DNA of 64,000 nt from Congeria kusceri (GCA_027627225.1 CM051029.1:1242001-1306000), one strand, 5' to 3'; numbered from the stretch's first letter, positions 11,353 through 23,307 are shown. Made by a program: numbers and translations. Notes: generated from the sequence alone by a model not told the origin.

Positions 11353-13317
11353 ACCTGGTGACCTACATGCTACTAAAAGTAATTATTTGCAATAAATAAT
11401 GTGGTATCTAAAATGAAGACAACATGCAATCTACTCGAAAACAGCTGTATAACGCATCGACTCACTGTCAATATAATTACTTGGTAAGGATCCGGGGTGT
11501 CATTTAAAGTGATCAGCATTATGTTTTGTTACGACCCACTGTTATGCTATCCAAACATCGTAAAACCGTGTATAGTTTCTTCGTGTCTGATATACAGACG
11601 CTATCGCAATCAGTTAAACATCAGGCGTGTATGTGACTAAAATTAAGCATATAGACAATACTGGGCCCATATCCACAAAGCTTTTTAGGAAAAACTTAAG
11701 TACATTTAATAAATTCATAAAATTCCTGTGGCTTATTTATATTAAGTTTATTTTGTCTTTAGTGGTTTAAACTGGTGAAGATTAAATAATTGCATCTTAT
11801 TTTACCATATTTCATATAAAGAATATTGATTCTCACAAGAATTTTCTCTTAAATATGACTTAAGTTACTATTTCCCTTAGGAGCTTTGTGGATATGACCC
11901 CAAACTGCACATAATGATGTTGAATCACATCAATGTGAGGTAACATTGATACAGATTAACCGTATACGGGCATTTCTAACTGGCGAATTCATACAATCCT
12001 TACACTACATGTATATGTACGTTGCTTGCTGCTTGTATGCTCCCCAAATAATTTACTTTAAAAATATTTTATTTCCAAAATGAAGTACATGTACAAATGA
12101 CATAAATGACATAAATACATATATATAATTATATCGAATTCATTCATTTGACAAAAGGGTAGGACCTGAAATTCTAACAACATTATTTATGGTCTTTCCA
12201 TTATGGATAAGTTACATGTTCGTGGCGATTAACGTGGTTTTATTGAAGTCAGTTGTACAGTTTGAATAAAAATAATAAATTAATAAACATGGTTAGCCAA
12301 TGAAAGAAAATTGAAGGAAATGAACACGCGTGAGAAAATGTTATATATAAAGCGCATATAAAGCACATGAAAGAAACACACCTAAGTATAGTCACCAATT
12401 ATAACAAAGGACATATTATCTTAAGTGTATAGTACTATCCCGATATTACATGTATGAACTAAATCGCTCTCATAAAAAGGGATGTAAACCGATGCGTATA
12501 ACTAAACACATACGTAGATGATTATTGCCCTTTTTGCATTATACATGATTTGAAGGTTATTTTGTAGATATAACATATTCAATAGTTTTATTACAATTAA
12601 GGTACCATTGGCATAAAATCATAGATTTTAATATTCGTTCAATTTAATATTAAACAATGTCTTTGTAATGTTATGACTTCCCACAATAGACATACTTTTT
12701 GGTTCATGTATTGTGACGAAAATATTACTGGATATAATGTTAAGGACAGGGTTAAGAGTAGTTACGAGATAAAATATCGAACTATTTCTTTTCATTATGT
12801 CCGCACAATTTTAACCACCCGTTCCTTTTTACCATTAGCATGTGACAAGACATTGTGATGTTTGTATCGCCTATGTCTTTGTATTGCATACTCAAATTGC
12901 TTATAGTTGACCTTTGTATTTGAAAGCTAATTAAGAAATATTAAGGAGCATACACGAATAAATAAATAAACCGTGCACATTTACTATGACGTATTATGTA
13001 GACGGATGCTTATCATGGGTCTAATTAAACTACTTTGAAAATATATATACTTTCAATATGCAATTCAGGCAAAAGGGTATATTTTGTATGAATTTTAATA
13101 CTTATGATTACAGATATATTTACACTCTGTGTAGCTTAAGAGTTATATTGATTATCAGATGTTCAAACAAGGATATATGCTCAAACAGATAATGTGTAAA
13201 TGCATGAATAAAGATATTATAAATACAATGACATACTTATGCAAATATCTAATACATTACGAATTCCAATAAACTGAAACGGATAAATAACTTTGCCTAT
13301 ATATAAATCACTTTTTT
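11353..13317. other. Intergenic stretch before unit B
   Basis: Contains the MITE at 11663-11901. Apart from that, AT-rich sequence with no recognisable exon. Confidence 0.45.
11663..11901. repeat. MITE with about 27 bp terminal inverted repeats
   Basis: Starts GGGCCCATATCCACAAAGCT and ends AGCTTTGTGGATATGACCCC, which are inverted copies of each other apart from single changes. The body of about 190 bp is AT-rich and non-coding. The superfamily cannot be assigned from the ends alone. Confidence 0.85.
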
Positions 13318-13584
13318 TAGAAGGAGCATGTTCAAAAGTACAATGATAACACATTGATAGGGGGCTCTTTATAAATGCGGAAGTTTAATGTTATAAATGC
13401 AACGTTCACACAGGTATGTAATTGAAATGACATAGTGTTAAAATAGTTCATGTACATATTACTTTGTAAATACTAAACGTAGTGGTAATCGAATTTATAA
13501 ACAATATATAAACAAAACTCGCATCGTCTATATATTCATAAATTAATATAGTTTATAGATCTATTGTGAGAATATACCGTGGTG
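13318..13584 (+). promoter_or_regulatory. Conserved 5' flank of unit B (putative promoter)
   Basis: Aligns with 28440-28728 before unit C. Shared blocks are ACACATTGATAG / ACACACTGATAG, GCTCTTTATAAATGCGGAAG / GCTCTTAATAAATGCGGAAG and ATTGAAATGACA. The conservation shows that the duplicated segment included upstream DNA. TATA-like sequences (ATATATAAAC, TATATATTC) lie within 90 bases of the ATG, but the start site cannot be fixed. Confidence 0.5.
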
Positions 13585-13633
13585 ATGTTCCTATTAACAT
13601 TTGTGTGGATGTTAATCTTGTCGAGAGGTACCG
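13585..13633 (+). CDS. Signal-peptide exon of unit B
   Basis: Encodes MFLLTFVWMLILSRGT plus one base, donor GTAAGT. Phase 1 joins in frame to the Ig1 exon, giving V-G-V-S-T-T after the leader. The hydrophobic core LLTFVWMLIL is typical of a signal peptide. Confidence 0.85.
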
Positions 13634-16600
13634 GTAAGTTTAAAAGCCTTTTGGTCGCAAGTTTCTGTTTTCTGGCGTGTTTATGAAGTATTCTGATACA
13701 TTTATAATTACGTAATTCACAAACAGCTGAACAAACAAATCTAGCAACTGTCAATATTAAACAATCTTAATGAATCGCTGCGAAATGCAGTGGTCACTAT
13801 CACACTGTTTTGCTGAAATACATGCCATGCAGGTATATGCAATGTTACATCAATGGTTTGAGGAACTAGTAAGTTTGACCGTGATACTTGTACTAACGGA
13901 AATTGATACTTTAAACATGCGCTTTATTTCACATTAAACTGTTTTCTCATTTGTGTTCGTTTATGAAAAGCATACATTTAACTTCCGCACCCGACATGTT
14001 TATAGTGTATATAGATCTGTGTATAAGGTCTGAGACGGATGTGTGCATGGTCTGAGATAGATGTGTGTATGGTCTGAAATGGATGTGTGTATGGTCCGTG
14101 AGGGATTAGCGTTTGGTCTGAGATAGATGTGTGTATAGTCTGAGATGAATGTCTGTATTGTCTGAGATGGATTAGTTTATGGTCGGAGACGGATGTTTGT
14201 ATGGTCTGAGATAGATGTGGGTTTGGTCTGAGATGGATGTGTGTATGGTATGAGATGGATGTGTGGATGGTCTGAGGTAGATGTGTGTTTGGTCTGAGGT
14301 AGATGTGTGTTTGGTCTGAGTCGGAAGTGTTTATGGTCTGGGCTAGATTTGTGTATTGTCTGACATGGATGTGTGTATAGCGAGAAGTAGATGTGATAAT
14401 GGTCTGGGTTAGACAAGTGCATGGTCTGAGATGGATATGTGTATGGTTTGAGACGAATATGTGTATGGTTTGAGATGGATGAGTATGGTCTAAGAATGAT
14501 TTGTGTATGGTCTGAAAAGGATTTTTATAACTGTACTTAAGAAGTTAATATTTGACATAGTTGTAAATGTTTGTAGTTTTATTACTTGTTTAATTGATTA
14601 GCGTGTTACGCGTTCATTCTACACATACTACAATCTCATTTAAATCAAATCCTAACATTGTTATGAACTAAATACATTGTATAACAGGTCACGTTCAAAT
14701 GGCCTTCCGAACAATAAAATATCAGCCCTGCTGCGCCCAATGAAATTGCGTTTTGCACAGCAATGTTTGGATACGGTGATGCATTGCCAGCTGATCCTCG
14801 GGAAAATATCATTTACAGTTAATATTCACGGGGATAACAATGGATAGAGTGGTACCTTAGGCGAGTTTACATCCAAAGTTCACGTTAACTTCTATTCTTG
14901 ATTACCTGCCCCTGTCAATACGTTAATGGGTCAGGCATAAACGACAAGTCGGCGGACAACAACAACCTTTCGCGGATATATAAATTTATAAATACAATTT
15001 TATAAATCAGGAGTTCATATGAAGATTACACATAATTTGAGTGGACAGAAGTAAATTGACTGTAATACACTCTAATGTTTTGTACTTCCAACAGTGTATA
15101 TTGAGTTAAATGACACATACGTAAGTGAGTAGTGTTTCGGAAAACTCCATCCGGATGAAATGTCTGACAATAATTTATGTCTATATATTAATGTTTCACT
15201 AATAATATTTTAGTTTTTAGATGTTTATACACACCTGACATGTTTCAATTTTGTTAATCATGATTTAATTGTTATAATTATTTTAATAAAGCTTTGAACA
15301 TTACATAATATATTATGAAAAGAAAACATTACATTGACATAAAAGCGTAAAACTAAAATGTTATTATCAATTATTTTTGTTTTTCAAAAGGACTATGAAC
15401 AAGATCATCTGCCTGGTTTTCAACATAACGGAGCAGGATAGATCCGAAACGGACCAATCATATGCTGCATATATTCTGGCTTACCTGTCTCTATCACTCC
15501 ATTAATGGGTCGTTCGGCTGTGATAAAATACTGTTAACTATCCATACATATAGCGTTATTTCACCACATTGACTATTTTCAGATTCAGTTTTCAAATACT
15601 TTGTACAAGCTTTTAAGTACAAGTGAGTTATTGCATATCCCACAATAAACAATTGGTTTGCCACATTTGTTAAAATGAGCTGTAAACAAAGTCATTATTG
15701 CATTTGGGAATATTTTAGTAGTACGCTTTGTAAATAAAGTCAATTATCTGAATAAATAATATTACAATTTTTTTTTTAACAAATTCAGTTTAATAAAAAG
15801 TACATAGTTGTTATACACATTATTTTTATTTATTATTTAAACCAAAGTTGACTATTATATTAGTATCTGTTAAACGTGAAGTTAGATCATTATTCAATAA
15901 AACAATATCAACAAGGTAATTAATTGTGTTGTACAGATTTTTTTATTGATACGCATATCTGTTGTAATTCAATATAAATATAACTTGAGGCAATGCAAGA
16001 AAATGCAAAACGATCGTTTTTTATACAAATGTCTGCCTTCTGTGGCACTAACATCTGGTGTACTCATATGTCGGTGGAGTTAAATAGGTACTATTTAGAA
16101 TTGAGAACTTAAAAACAAATACAGGTACTAAGCATTATCATTTCCATTTTATATCAATGAATTATTTACATTATGTTATTCTGTTGTTGCAAAAATAAGT
16201 TGCCCATTTCAAGAGTTATATAACATACAAGCATGCAACAAATTGTGGATTCAATTTCTCAGATAATCTCTATCCAGTAAAACACATTCATTGCGTGTCC
16301 AATTACGTTTAGTATATTCAAGTGTATTCAAGCTACACAGCAATTATTGGGAGAATAAGTATAACAGTTCACGTTAAATGAACTCATAAACAACAAAAGT
16401 TGAATAAAATGAAATAGATTTGTGATATTACATGGAGCATATACGTTTCAGATCCTTATACAATATTGTTTTGCCATTACGGCCAATATATCTCTTTATG
16501 CATCATATAGAGTATTGAAAAAAGTCATTGATCCGAAATCCGATTCTAGATTGTGATGTCCGAAATACACTTCACTTGTGTTTTCCTCGGTTTTAGCATT

Positions 16601-17607
16601 AACGTGTCGCGCATCACACAAAAGCTTTATTCTTTGTAATCTTACATAAATTTGCTTCAACAATTCCGTGTGAATTATATATGGACTCATTTTTATATAA
16701 ATTGCATAACAGCAAACAAACCATCACAGCCGACATTAGTTTGGTTTGTGCTAGGCGTACTCTCTTAGTACGAACCGGGAACCAGGCTAGTTAACTTCCT
16801 GCATAGAATGTGTGGTTTATATATGAAGTTATACCACAACATTTGTATGGCAAAAGTTTGATAGGTTCCTGAAAAGGTCATCTAAACCTGACCCCTAATG
16901 CAAAGTCAAAAGATCCAGTCAGCGGATAATATAGTAGCGTCAGGCTGGATATGATTTTAACGAGATTGCACATAATATTAAACTGTACAGTGCGTCGCTT
17001 AGTTGTTTAATCAAATGCGAATGTCTAGTGTTGCAATATAGTTGTACGTTTCTACGAGTCAATCAATTTATGTTGGCTTCGTCATCCGCATGCCAAGGAG
17101 TTTGCACATAGAATATTGTAAGCATAATAAATCTACACAAATGTGTAATAAGGTAAATGCATTACTCAATATATGTTTCGTGTAATAGGAAAGTATGTAG
17201 TTACACATTATTAAAATAGCAAGCCTAGTGTGAGAATATACATGCATGTGAAATAGCGTGTTTTTTTCAATAATACCACGAATCTGTGTTTTCAGTATCA
17301 GTACAATGTTTTTTTATTATTTGAAACAACTTGATAAAATACCAATATTGATGTGTTAAAATTGATGCTTAAGACAAATCTAGTAACATCAATTGCACTT
17401 CTACATCTTCTTCCATACCAATTTTGATGTAATATGTGCACATGCTAATTATAATACACGCCCTGTTATGACATACTATCGAATTATATAGACCGATGCA
17501 CTTGTCACAAAAGAAAAAAACAACGATAACAACAACATAATACAAACAACGGTAACTACAGCAACAACGACAGCAATAACAGTAACATCAAAAATACTAC
17601 TTCTACC

Positions 17608-17652
<45 letters not shown>

Positions 17653-17676
17653 GCTACTACTACTACTACTACTATA

Positions 17677-17731
<55 letters not shown>

Positions 17732-20700
17732 TTACTACTACTACAACTACCACTACTACTACTACCACTACTACTACTAATAATAATAATGTACCATCAA
17801 TCACTACGCAGATGGACTTCGTGTCGGTATTGCTGGATTTTGAGCAGATATACGTTCCTGACGTAGTTTTGTTGAAATGTAAACTGTTCACGACAAAGAC
17901 GACAACTCCGTGTTTGAGGAAAGGGAACACACATCAACATTTGTTGGTTCAAGGGCACAGGCAGTTGACAGAGTCTCTGAACATTGCCCGATGCCTGTTT
18001 AATTTTTTTAACATGTTACTGATTTCAGTTAACCGGTCCAACTGTAACGAAACAGCAGCACCACATTATGTGCCCTAAAGTCAGCATATTGCATGTCGCA
18101 TGCAGCTAAAATTCGGATATTCTTATAACAGTAACACAATAACAAAAATAAGTCCATTGTTAACCACACGGATTGCTTATAAAAAACAAGTCCACGCATA
18201 ACTCACATGTTACCGCTTAAGCAGTATTATCGGAAATCAAAGCTCTGAACCATCGTTGAAATACTTTTATCATATCGGACTACTATGTAGAATTGTGATT
18301 ACATATATTATGAAATTGCATTGGTCAATATTGAAAGGGACGTTTCAATATGAAGACGCGACATTTAAAAACACGATTTCAATACATATATTTAAATGCT
18401 AGCAAGTTAGGTATTCCAAAGTTATTACCATAAAAACGTTGTTGCAGAATGATTGTAATGTTTAAACATTTCTTAATGCAATCAAATAATGTTTTAAATA
18501 CACGGTATAAATGATAATAGATGCATTTCTTAAATAGAGTTAGAAAGAAAACCGACGGAAATTAACAGTCAGACAAAAGTCCATAAGCACATAGAAGGTG
18601 GAAGCTCTCTTGCATTTTCCAGTTACAGTTGTAAAAAGAAAGTAGCAATGGATATACTAATAATAATACGGAATTGTTCTATTGTAAACGCATTGGTATT
18701 AACATTTGAACAATATTTTTTGTTTGTAACGCATATATATTCTTTCAGTTGGCGTTTCTACAACCTTACAACTAAAAACGGATGTAGATGATGTGCTTAA
18801 CAACAGCAGACTAGTGATGGAATGTTCTACACCCTCACCGGTTAATGCAGTAAATTGGCTACTTTCCAGTGTTGACAATGTCGTCATGATTCTCGAGTTT
18901 GAAAACAACATCTGTCTTGCTACGGGTGCATCTGATATTTTGGACTGTTTTTGCAACACATCAACTCTGTACACCTGTGCTATCAAGGCCGTTAGTGTGT
19001 CCAATAATGGTGATACTTGGCGTTGTTCCGCTCGCATTGATGGAATTACAACCTATAGCAACATCTACACAATCAATATTCGCAGTAAGCACACTATCAA
19101 GATACACACACATTGATTTTATTATTAATGTTATTATACTTGTAATTATGTATTGTAGTCCATCAAACTAAGCTTTATTTCAGTAAAACTCAGCACTTTG
19201 ACATTTCTTCCACGACCTGTCTCAGCCGTGTCCTACCCTGTATACAATGCCACATCAACATTCACATGCATCACTTCACAGAGCATTCCAGCGGCAAGTA
19301 TTCACTGGTTCGAAGATGGCGTAAACATCACCGAGAAATCCAGTTATGTATACATATCTTTTGTGACTACAAGTGTTGTCAGGTATACACCAACCTCTCA
19401 CAGCAGCAAGAACCTATCGTGTCTGGCATCATATATATACAGGAACATATCAACAACCATACTCACTGGAACGGATTTGCGTATCCAATGTAAGTACCAC
19501 TTATCGGTATTGTCTTAATCTGACAGAATTACGGAAATGGTACCATATGTACTGGACGCAAAGTGTACACATTACAGTTCTGTCACAATTCTTGATTTTA
19601 TAACACACCAATGGCGACGTTCGCAGCTGTTACTAGTGTCCGCCTATAACTAAGTGTCATGTTTTCTGTAGAGAAAAAGAGGAATCATGCCTTGATATAT
19701 AGCTGGCAGGCTATTTTAATTGTGTCCCATTAATTATCTCATGCTATAGTTGAATACATAATACATAGTTTATGTTAAGTGTAAAGGTATGTCCCAACAT
19801 AACCCCAGAACTTCATAATTACATATACTGTTTGTGTTTTTAAAATACATTTGTAATTCATCTCCAATTTATATATTAATTTAGACCCAGTTTCCAAACC
19901 GATCGTTGCTATGAATAACAGAAATGTCTCCATAGCTGTTTATATCCGAGAAAATGTTCTTGTGGAGCTCAATTGTTCCGCCGCCGGATATCCGCCTCCG
20001 TCTTATCGCTGGACCTACCCTGGGGGCAGCGTGACGGGAGAGGCTGTGAGGTTGCAGTTCGATCGTTCTTCCACTGCACAATCCATTCAATGTGTGGCAA
20101 CTAACGCCTATTATTCACTAAATGGATCGACTGGCACAGAGTCAACAACAAATATGACCTCAGTTAAGATGAATGTGTCATGTGAGTTCACGTGTTATTT
20201 AGATTATCGTTTGAAGTGAACAATTTTGCTGGTATAAAACATTTATATTGCTAACACATTTCGTTCCATGTGTCTCTATAATATTTAACAAATCACTTAT
20301 TTTTTATAACAACGGTGCGTATTTATATGTTATTACATTATTCTGCTTAACATTTGTCAAATAGCTTGAATAAAATGCGATTATATTTTCAGACCCTCCC
20401 TCCTTTAAACGCTTCGAAAACAAAGACAACGGGTACAAATTTACTGACACTAACATAAAAATAGTGAAAGGTGACAACATCACGATTGCATGTGAGTGGG
20501 ACGCTAATCCACCGGCCAATGTATTCTGGCAGGGACAGCAGATCAATTCGTCTACACTGACAGTCACTAATATACAGCAAGACACATCCTGGACGTGTCT
20601 TGCATTTAACGTTTTCATTGACAACAATGGACAGGCAATACAAGAAGCTATAACATATACCTTGTCAGTTTCAGTATTATGTAAGTACATGAATGTATGG

Positions 20701-23307
20701 TGTGTCATTTGTATTGTTATATTCATGTTGTTTGTGCGTGTGCGTGCACATATGGTATTATGTAATACATAATGCATATTGATTTTCATATCTCGGCTAT
20801 TACACAGAATGGGATGCATACTTGCACCGCATTACTCATATTGTCAAAATATGCATCAAACTGTTTTATGCTATGTAAGTAATGTTTTATTGTGAACAAA
20901 ACAGTTTTACCCAATGTTATTTGTAACTACGTAGCGTTTAATTAGTTTTGCTTCCAATATAGATGGTCCTGACGTTCCTACTGTAAGGTATACCGTAGGA
21001 CCGAACATGTCTAAAATTGGAACCGTGCCTGCCAATGGATTGATCTCTTTGATCGAAGGCATCAGTGTGCAGCTGAACTGTTCGGCAAACAGTAACCCGA
21101 CTTCCACTTATACATGGGGTCCGGGATATAACAGTGTCATACGTAATATACCCAATGTTACAAGAAGCGGATGTAACTTTCACATGCACAGCTGAGAATA
21201 TAATGTCCACTAGTCTGGGAGGAAACGTAACTGGCAGCACAAATACAACTATACGCTTTAATAATCTGTGTAAGTATGAAAATGTATTTTAGAATCCTTG
21301 TCAAAATGAATAAAACAACAAAACTACAATTTAAAAAAAATTCTAAGCTGTACGTTACATCCAATATTTTAAAATTAGATGATCCAGAGAGCCTTTTGGT
21401 AAAATACAACAACAACACACAGATAAACCAAGTTGTGAAAGTCATTGAAGGCTGGTCGTTCGAAATAACCTGTCTGGCCAGCAGTAACCCAGCCTCAAGT
21501 ATTTCTTGGTATGGCCCTGGAACACAGGTGGGGAATGTCTTGTCCATAAACAACGTAAGCAAGGACCGGGGCAAGAACATCGCTTGCATTGCAATGAACA
21601 CAATGGTAGATAGCCTAGGAAACAGAGAAAACAAGTCAGCACAGCTTACCGTTATCCTTGATGTTCTGTGTAAGTTACCGTAATTACGTATGCGCATATT
21701 TTGCACTATGCATATGTTATTATGATCTTGTTAATACTTCACTTAAATTTGTTTAATAGAATAGAATGAGCATTTACCCGCTTTTTCTGATTTTTTTTTC
21801 AAGTGAATTACATCATATGTACCACGTACATAGCAGGTAGTAAACATTCACTAATTACTAGTATGTATATCAATTATATAAAATCAAATAATCTTAATAC
21901 GGTTGCATACAATGAAACCCACTTACAAATAGTGTTGTATGGTTTCTACAGACCCGTCAACTGTTCAACATATAGAGAATCAAACCGTTCTTCTTAACAC
22001 GTCTGTCACAATTGTATGCAACTTGAGCAGTTTTGGTAACCCACCTGAAACAAACTACACATGGATTAGGAAAGATACTAACACTATTGTCGGCACAATG
22101 CAAACATTAACAATCAACCACACCGAATTAACAGATGAAGGTGAATACCGATGTAGTGCGTCAAACAGAATGCAGCCTATTGAAAGCGAAATAGTGTACG
22201 GTTTTAGTCAGGCAACATTCTATATAGATGTTCAATGTAAGTTGTATGAGAATCACTTTGTTCACGTTATGGTGTGTTTGTACGTAGAAATAAACGAACC
22301 TGTATAATATCGATATTATTTACATGCATTACGTTGTGTTGGTAAAATGTATATTTGTGACAAACTTATCATATACTTATAAAGCAAAACCGCCAATAGA
22401 AATAATTTCATAAATGGCATTTGTAGATATGGTGAACGCAATGTAAAACATACTTGTTGCCAAAATAGTGCAAATTAATAACACAAATGCATCAAGTGCT
22501 ACGTCTTGCTTAACTGTTGCAACCAAACTATTTAAGCGGGTTATTCACCAGATGTGACTTTAACACTATTAAGCAAGTTTTCGTAAATTACATCCTTTCC
22601 TAGATACCCATATTGTTGTCTTTGAAACGATACGACTTTTCATATAACCAGTTCGTTTATCACGCATTTTAATGAATGTATTGGTACACAAATGTATTAA
22701 TCATTAGCGTATTCATCCAGATAAGGCAAACATTCGGACCTTCGAAGCAAATGAATCTAAATTCACAATCATTGTTGACCAAGGTGAAACAATAGAGCTG
22801 GTATGTGATGCCGATGGTGACCCTGAACCTTCAGTTCGTATCGTTAACGCAACTCGTGGAATTGAATCACTCCTAATAGAACAAGAAGAACACACAGCCA
22901 AATCTTACATTCATTCAGCGAGATGTGAATACGATAGTGGAACGTACAAGTGCCTGGCAAATAATGGTTATGACAAGGGACAACATGAAAATATGATTGC
23001 TGTCTTCGTAAACTGTAAGTTATAGTAATATAATGCCATACGAGGTTACTTTTGAAGTTCTTAAATAGGTATCAGTTTACAATATAAGTCTATAAAAAAT
23101 ATTCACACTTGTCTTTTGTGCACAGGTTCACCAAGAGCGTCTCCCTTTTCACCTCCAATACTAGATGTATACAAAGCTCCTAACGATTCAGCCGTGTTCA
23201 CCTTCACAATTGTTGCTTATCCTGAGCCCGACACGTCAGACTTTATTTGGTACAAACGTGTTGATAATAAATGGACGGCTTTGTCCAGTGACAACAATGT
23301 TATTTAA
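13585..23307 (+). CDS. Unit B: signal peptide plus nine-Ig ectodomain gene, 3' truncated
   Basis: Exons: signal peptide (13585-13633), Ig1-Ig8 (18749-23014), partial Ig9 (23126-23307). Every Ig exon has one domain and phase 1 at both ends, so any exon can be skipped without shifting the frame; the introns between Ig exons are 99-484 bp. All splice sites are canonical. One lesion exists: Ig5 (20963-21269) has 307 nt where the in-frame paralogue has 306, and hits TGA at 21193. Without Ig5 the product would be about 775 residues, ending at TAA 23305-23307 inside Ig9. FN3, membrane and phosphatase exons are absent, and repeat DNA with a LINE follows. Family knowledge: Ig ectodomains of this kind bind ligands or neighbouring cells. 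Inference: if expressed, a secreted decoy-like protein; alternatively a young pseudogene. Confidence 0.8.
14027..14520. repeat. 22-bp minisatellite, about 22 copies
   Basis: Consensus GGTCTGAGATGGATGTGTGT plus AT, with substitutions in most copies and occasional longer or shorter units. The minus-strand frame through it gives a repetitive His/Pro/Thr peptide only because of the repeat. Confidence 0.92.
17611..17790. repeat. (ACT)n trinucleotide microsatellite
   Basis: About 180 bp of ACT units with some ATA, ACA and ACC variants, preceded by a looser AAC/ACA-rich tract from about 17515 and ending in AATAATAAT. Confidence 0.95.
18749..19084 (+). CDS. Ig1 exon of unit B
   Basis: 336 nt, phase 1 to phase 1, acceptor TTTCAG, donor GTAAGC. 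It begins VGVSTTLQLKTDVDDV. Ig signature: MECSTP (B-strand Cys), VNWLLSS (Trp) and TWRCSARI (F-strand Cys). It has additional cysteines (NNIC, LDCFC, YTCAI), so this N-terminal domain could carry an extra disulfide. Potential N-glycosylation site at NTST. Its displaced copy is at 10145-10429. No counterpart was found in units A or C. Confidence 0.85.
19184..19489 (+). CDS. Ig2 exon of unit B
   Basis: 306 nt, phase 1-1. Ig landmarks: STFTCITSQ (Cys), SIHWFEDG (Trp), NLSCLASY (Cys). The motif SIHWFEDGVNITEKSS is typical of an I- or C2-type domain. Donor GTAAGT. Relatives: an intact-length copy with a nonsense change at 10530-10832 and a half-domain at 40255-40405. Confidence 0.88.
19490..19884. 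other. Ig2-Ig3 intron of unit B
   Basis: 395 bp. The first 290 bp or so are duplicated at 10833-11118. No other features. Confidence 0.8.
19885..20181 (+). CDS. Ig3 exon of unit B
   Basis: 297 nt, phase 1-1. VELNCSAAGYPPPSYRWTYP and SIQCVATNAYYS show Cys, Trp and Cys of an Ig domain. Acceptor TTTAG, donor GTGAGT. The paralogue at 40655-40923 has lost the Trp segment. Confidence 0.88.
20393..20680 (+). CDS. Ig4 exon of unit B
   Basis: 288 nt, phase 1-1. ITIACEWDANPPANVFW and SWTCLAFN carry the Cys, Trp and Cys. Spliced with TTTTCAG and GTAAGT. The paralogue at 41155-41441 is one base shorter. Confidence 0.88.
20963..21269 (+). CDS. Ig5 exon of unit B, frameshifted
   Basis: The first part reads VQLNCSANSNPTSTYTWGPG in frame, then a one-base gain or two-base loss near 21158-21168 sends the frame to TGA at 21193-21195. 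The other frame resumes the domain at VTFTCTAENIMS and reaches a good donor at 21269. Length 307 versus 306 in the in-frame paralogue at 41937-42242. This could be a real lesion or a sequencing/assembly error. Because the exon is phase 1-1, skipping it would keep the frame. Confidence 0.82.
21379..21669 (+). CDS. Ig6 exon of unit B
   Basis: 291 nt, phase 1-1, acceptor AAATTAG, donor GTAAGT. FEITCLASSNPASSISWYGPG and NIACIAMN give the Ig core. Several NNT-type sequons lie in the N-terminal strand. The frame is open throughout. Confidence 0.88.
21952..22236 (+). CDS. Ig7 exon of unit B
   Basis: 285 nt, phase 1-1. TIVCNLSSFGNPPETNYTW and LTDEGEYRCSASN show Cys, Trp and the D-x-G-x-Y-x-C F-strand signature. 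Several sequons (NQT, NTS, NLS, NYT) suggest heavy glycosylation. Confidence 0.9.
22237..22720. other. Ig7-Ig8 intron of unit B
   Basis: 484 bp, AT-rich, nothing else seen. Confidence 0.7.
22721..23014 (+). CDS. Ig8 exon of unit B
   Basis: 294 nt, phase 1-1. ELVCDADGDPEPSVRIVN and ARCEYDSGTYKCLANN. The B and F cysteines are present, but the usual C-strand Trp is replaced by Ile (SVRIVN). It shares long identical stretches with the exon at 43682-43975. Donor GTAAGT. Confidence 0.88.
23126..23307 (+). CDS. Ig9 exon of unit B, truncated, with terminal stop
   Basis: Starts after TGCACAG with SPRASPFSPPILDVYKAPND. VFTFTIVAYPEPDTSDFIWYK is the first half of the membrane-proximal Ig domain, with Phe in place of the B-strand Cys. 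After SSDNN similarity to the 44082-44399 exon ends and TAA follows at 23305. The second half of the domain and all downstream receptor exons are missing. Confidence 0.8.

Larger units (their letters stand above)
13634..18748. other. First intron of unit B (5.1 kb)
   Basis: Holds the 22-bp minisatellite (14027-14520) and an (ACT)n array (17611-17790). Otherwise AT-rich without recognised exons. Long first introns are also seen in units A and C. Confidence 0.6.

Noticed and set aside
14177..14422. His/Pro/Thr-rich minus-strand frame
   Set aside because: Translation of the 22-bp minisatellite; the repeat unit is not a multiple of three and no gene context exists.
14027..14520. CRISPR-like repetition
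   Set aside because: Head-to-tail units without spacers in a eukaryotic intron: a minisatellite.
20304..20819. 171-codon minus-strand frame
   Set aside because: Antisense shadow of the Ig4 exon of unit B and adjacent intron; the plus strand has the domain and splice sites.
21158..21706. 182-codon minus-strand frame
   Set aside because: Antisense to the Ig5 and Ig6 exons of unit B.
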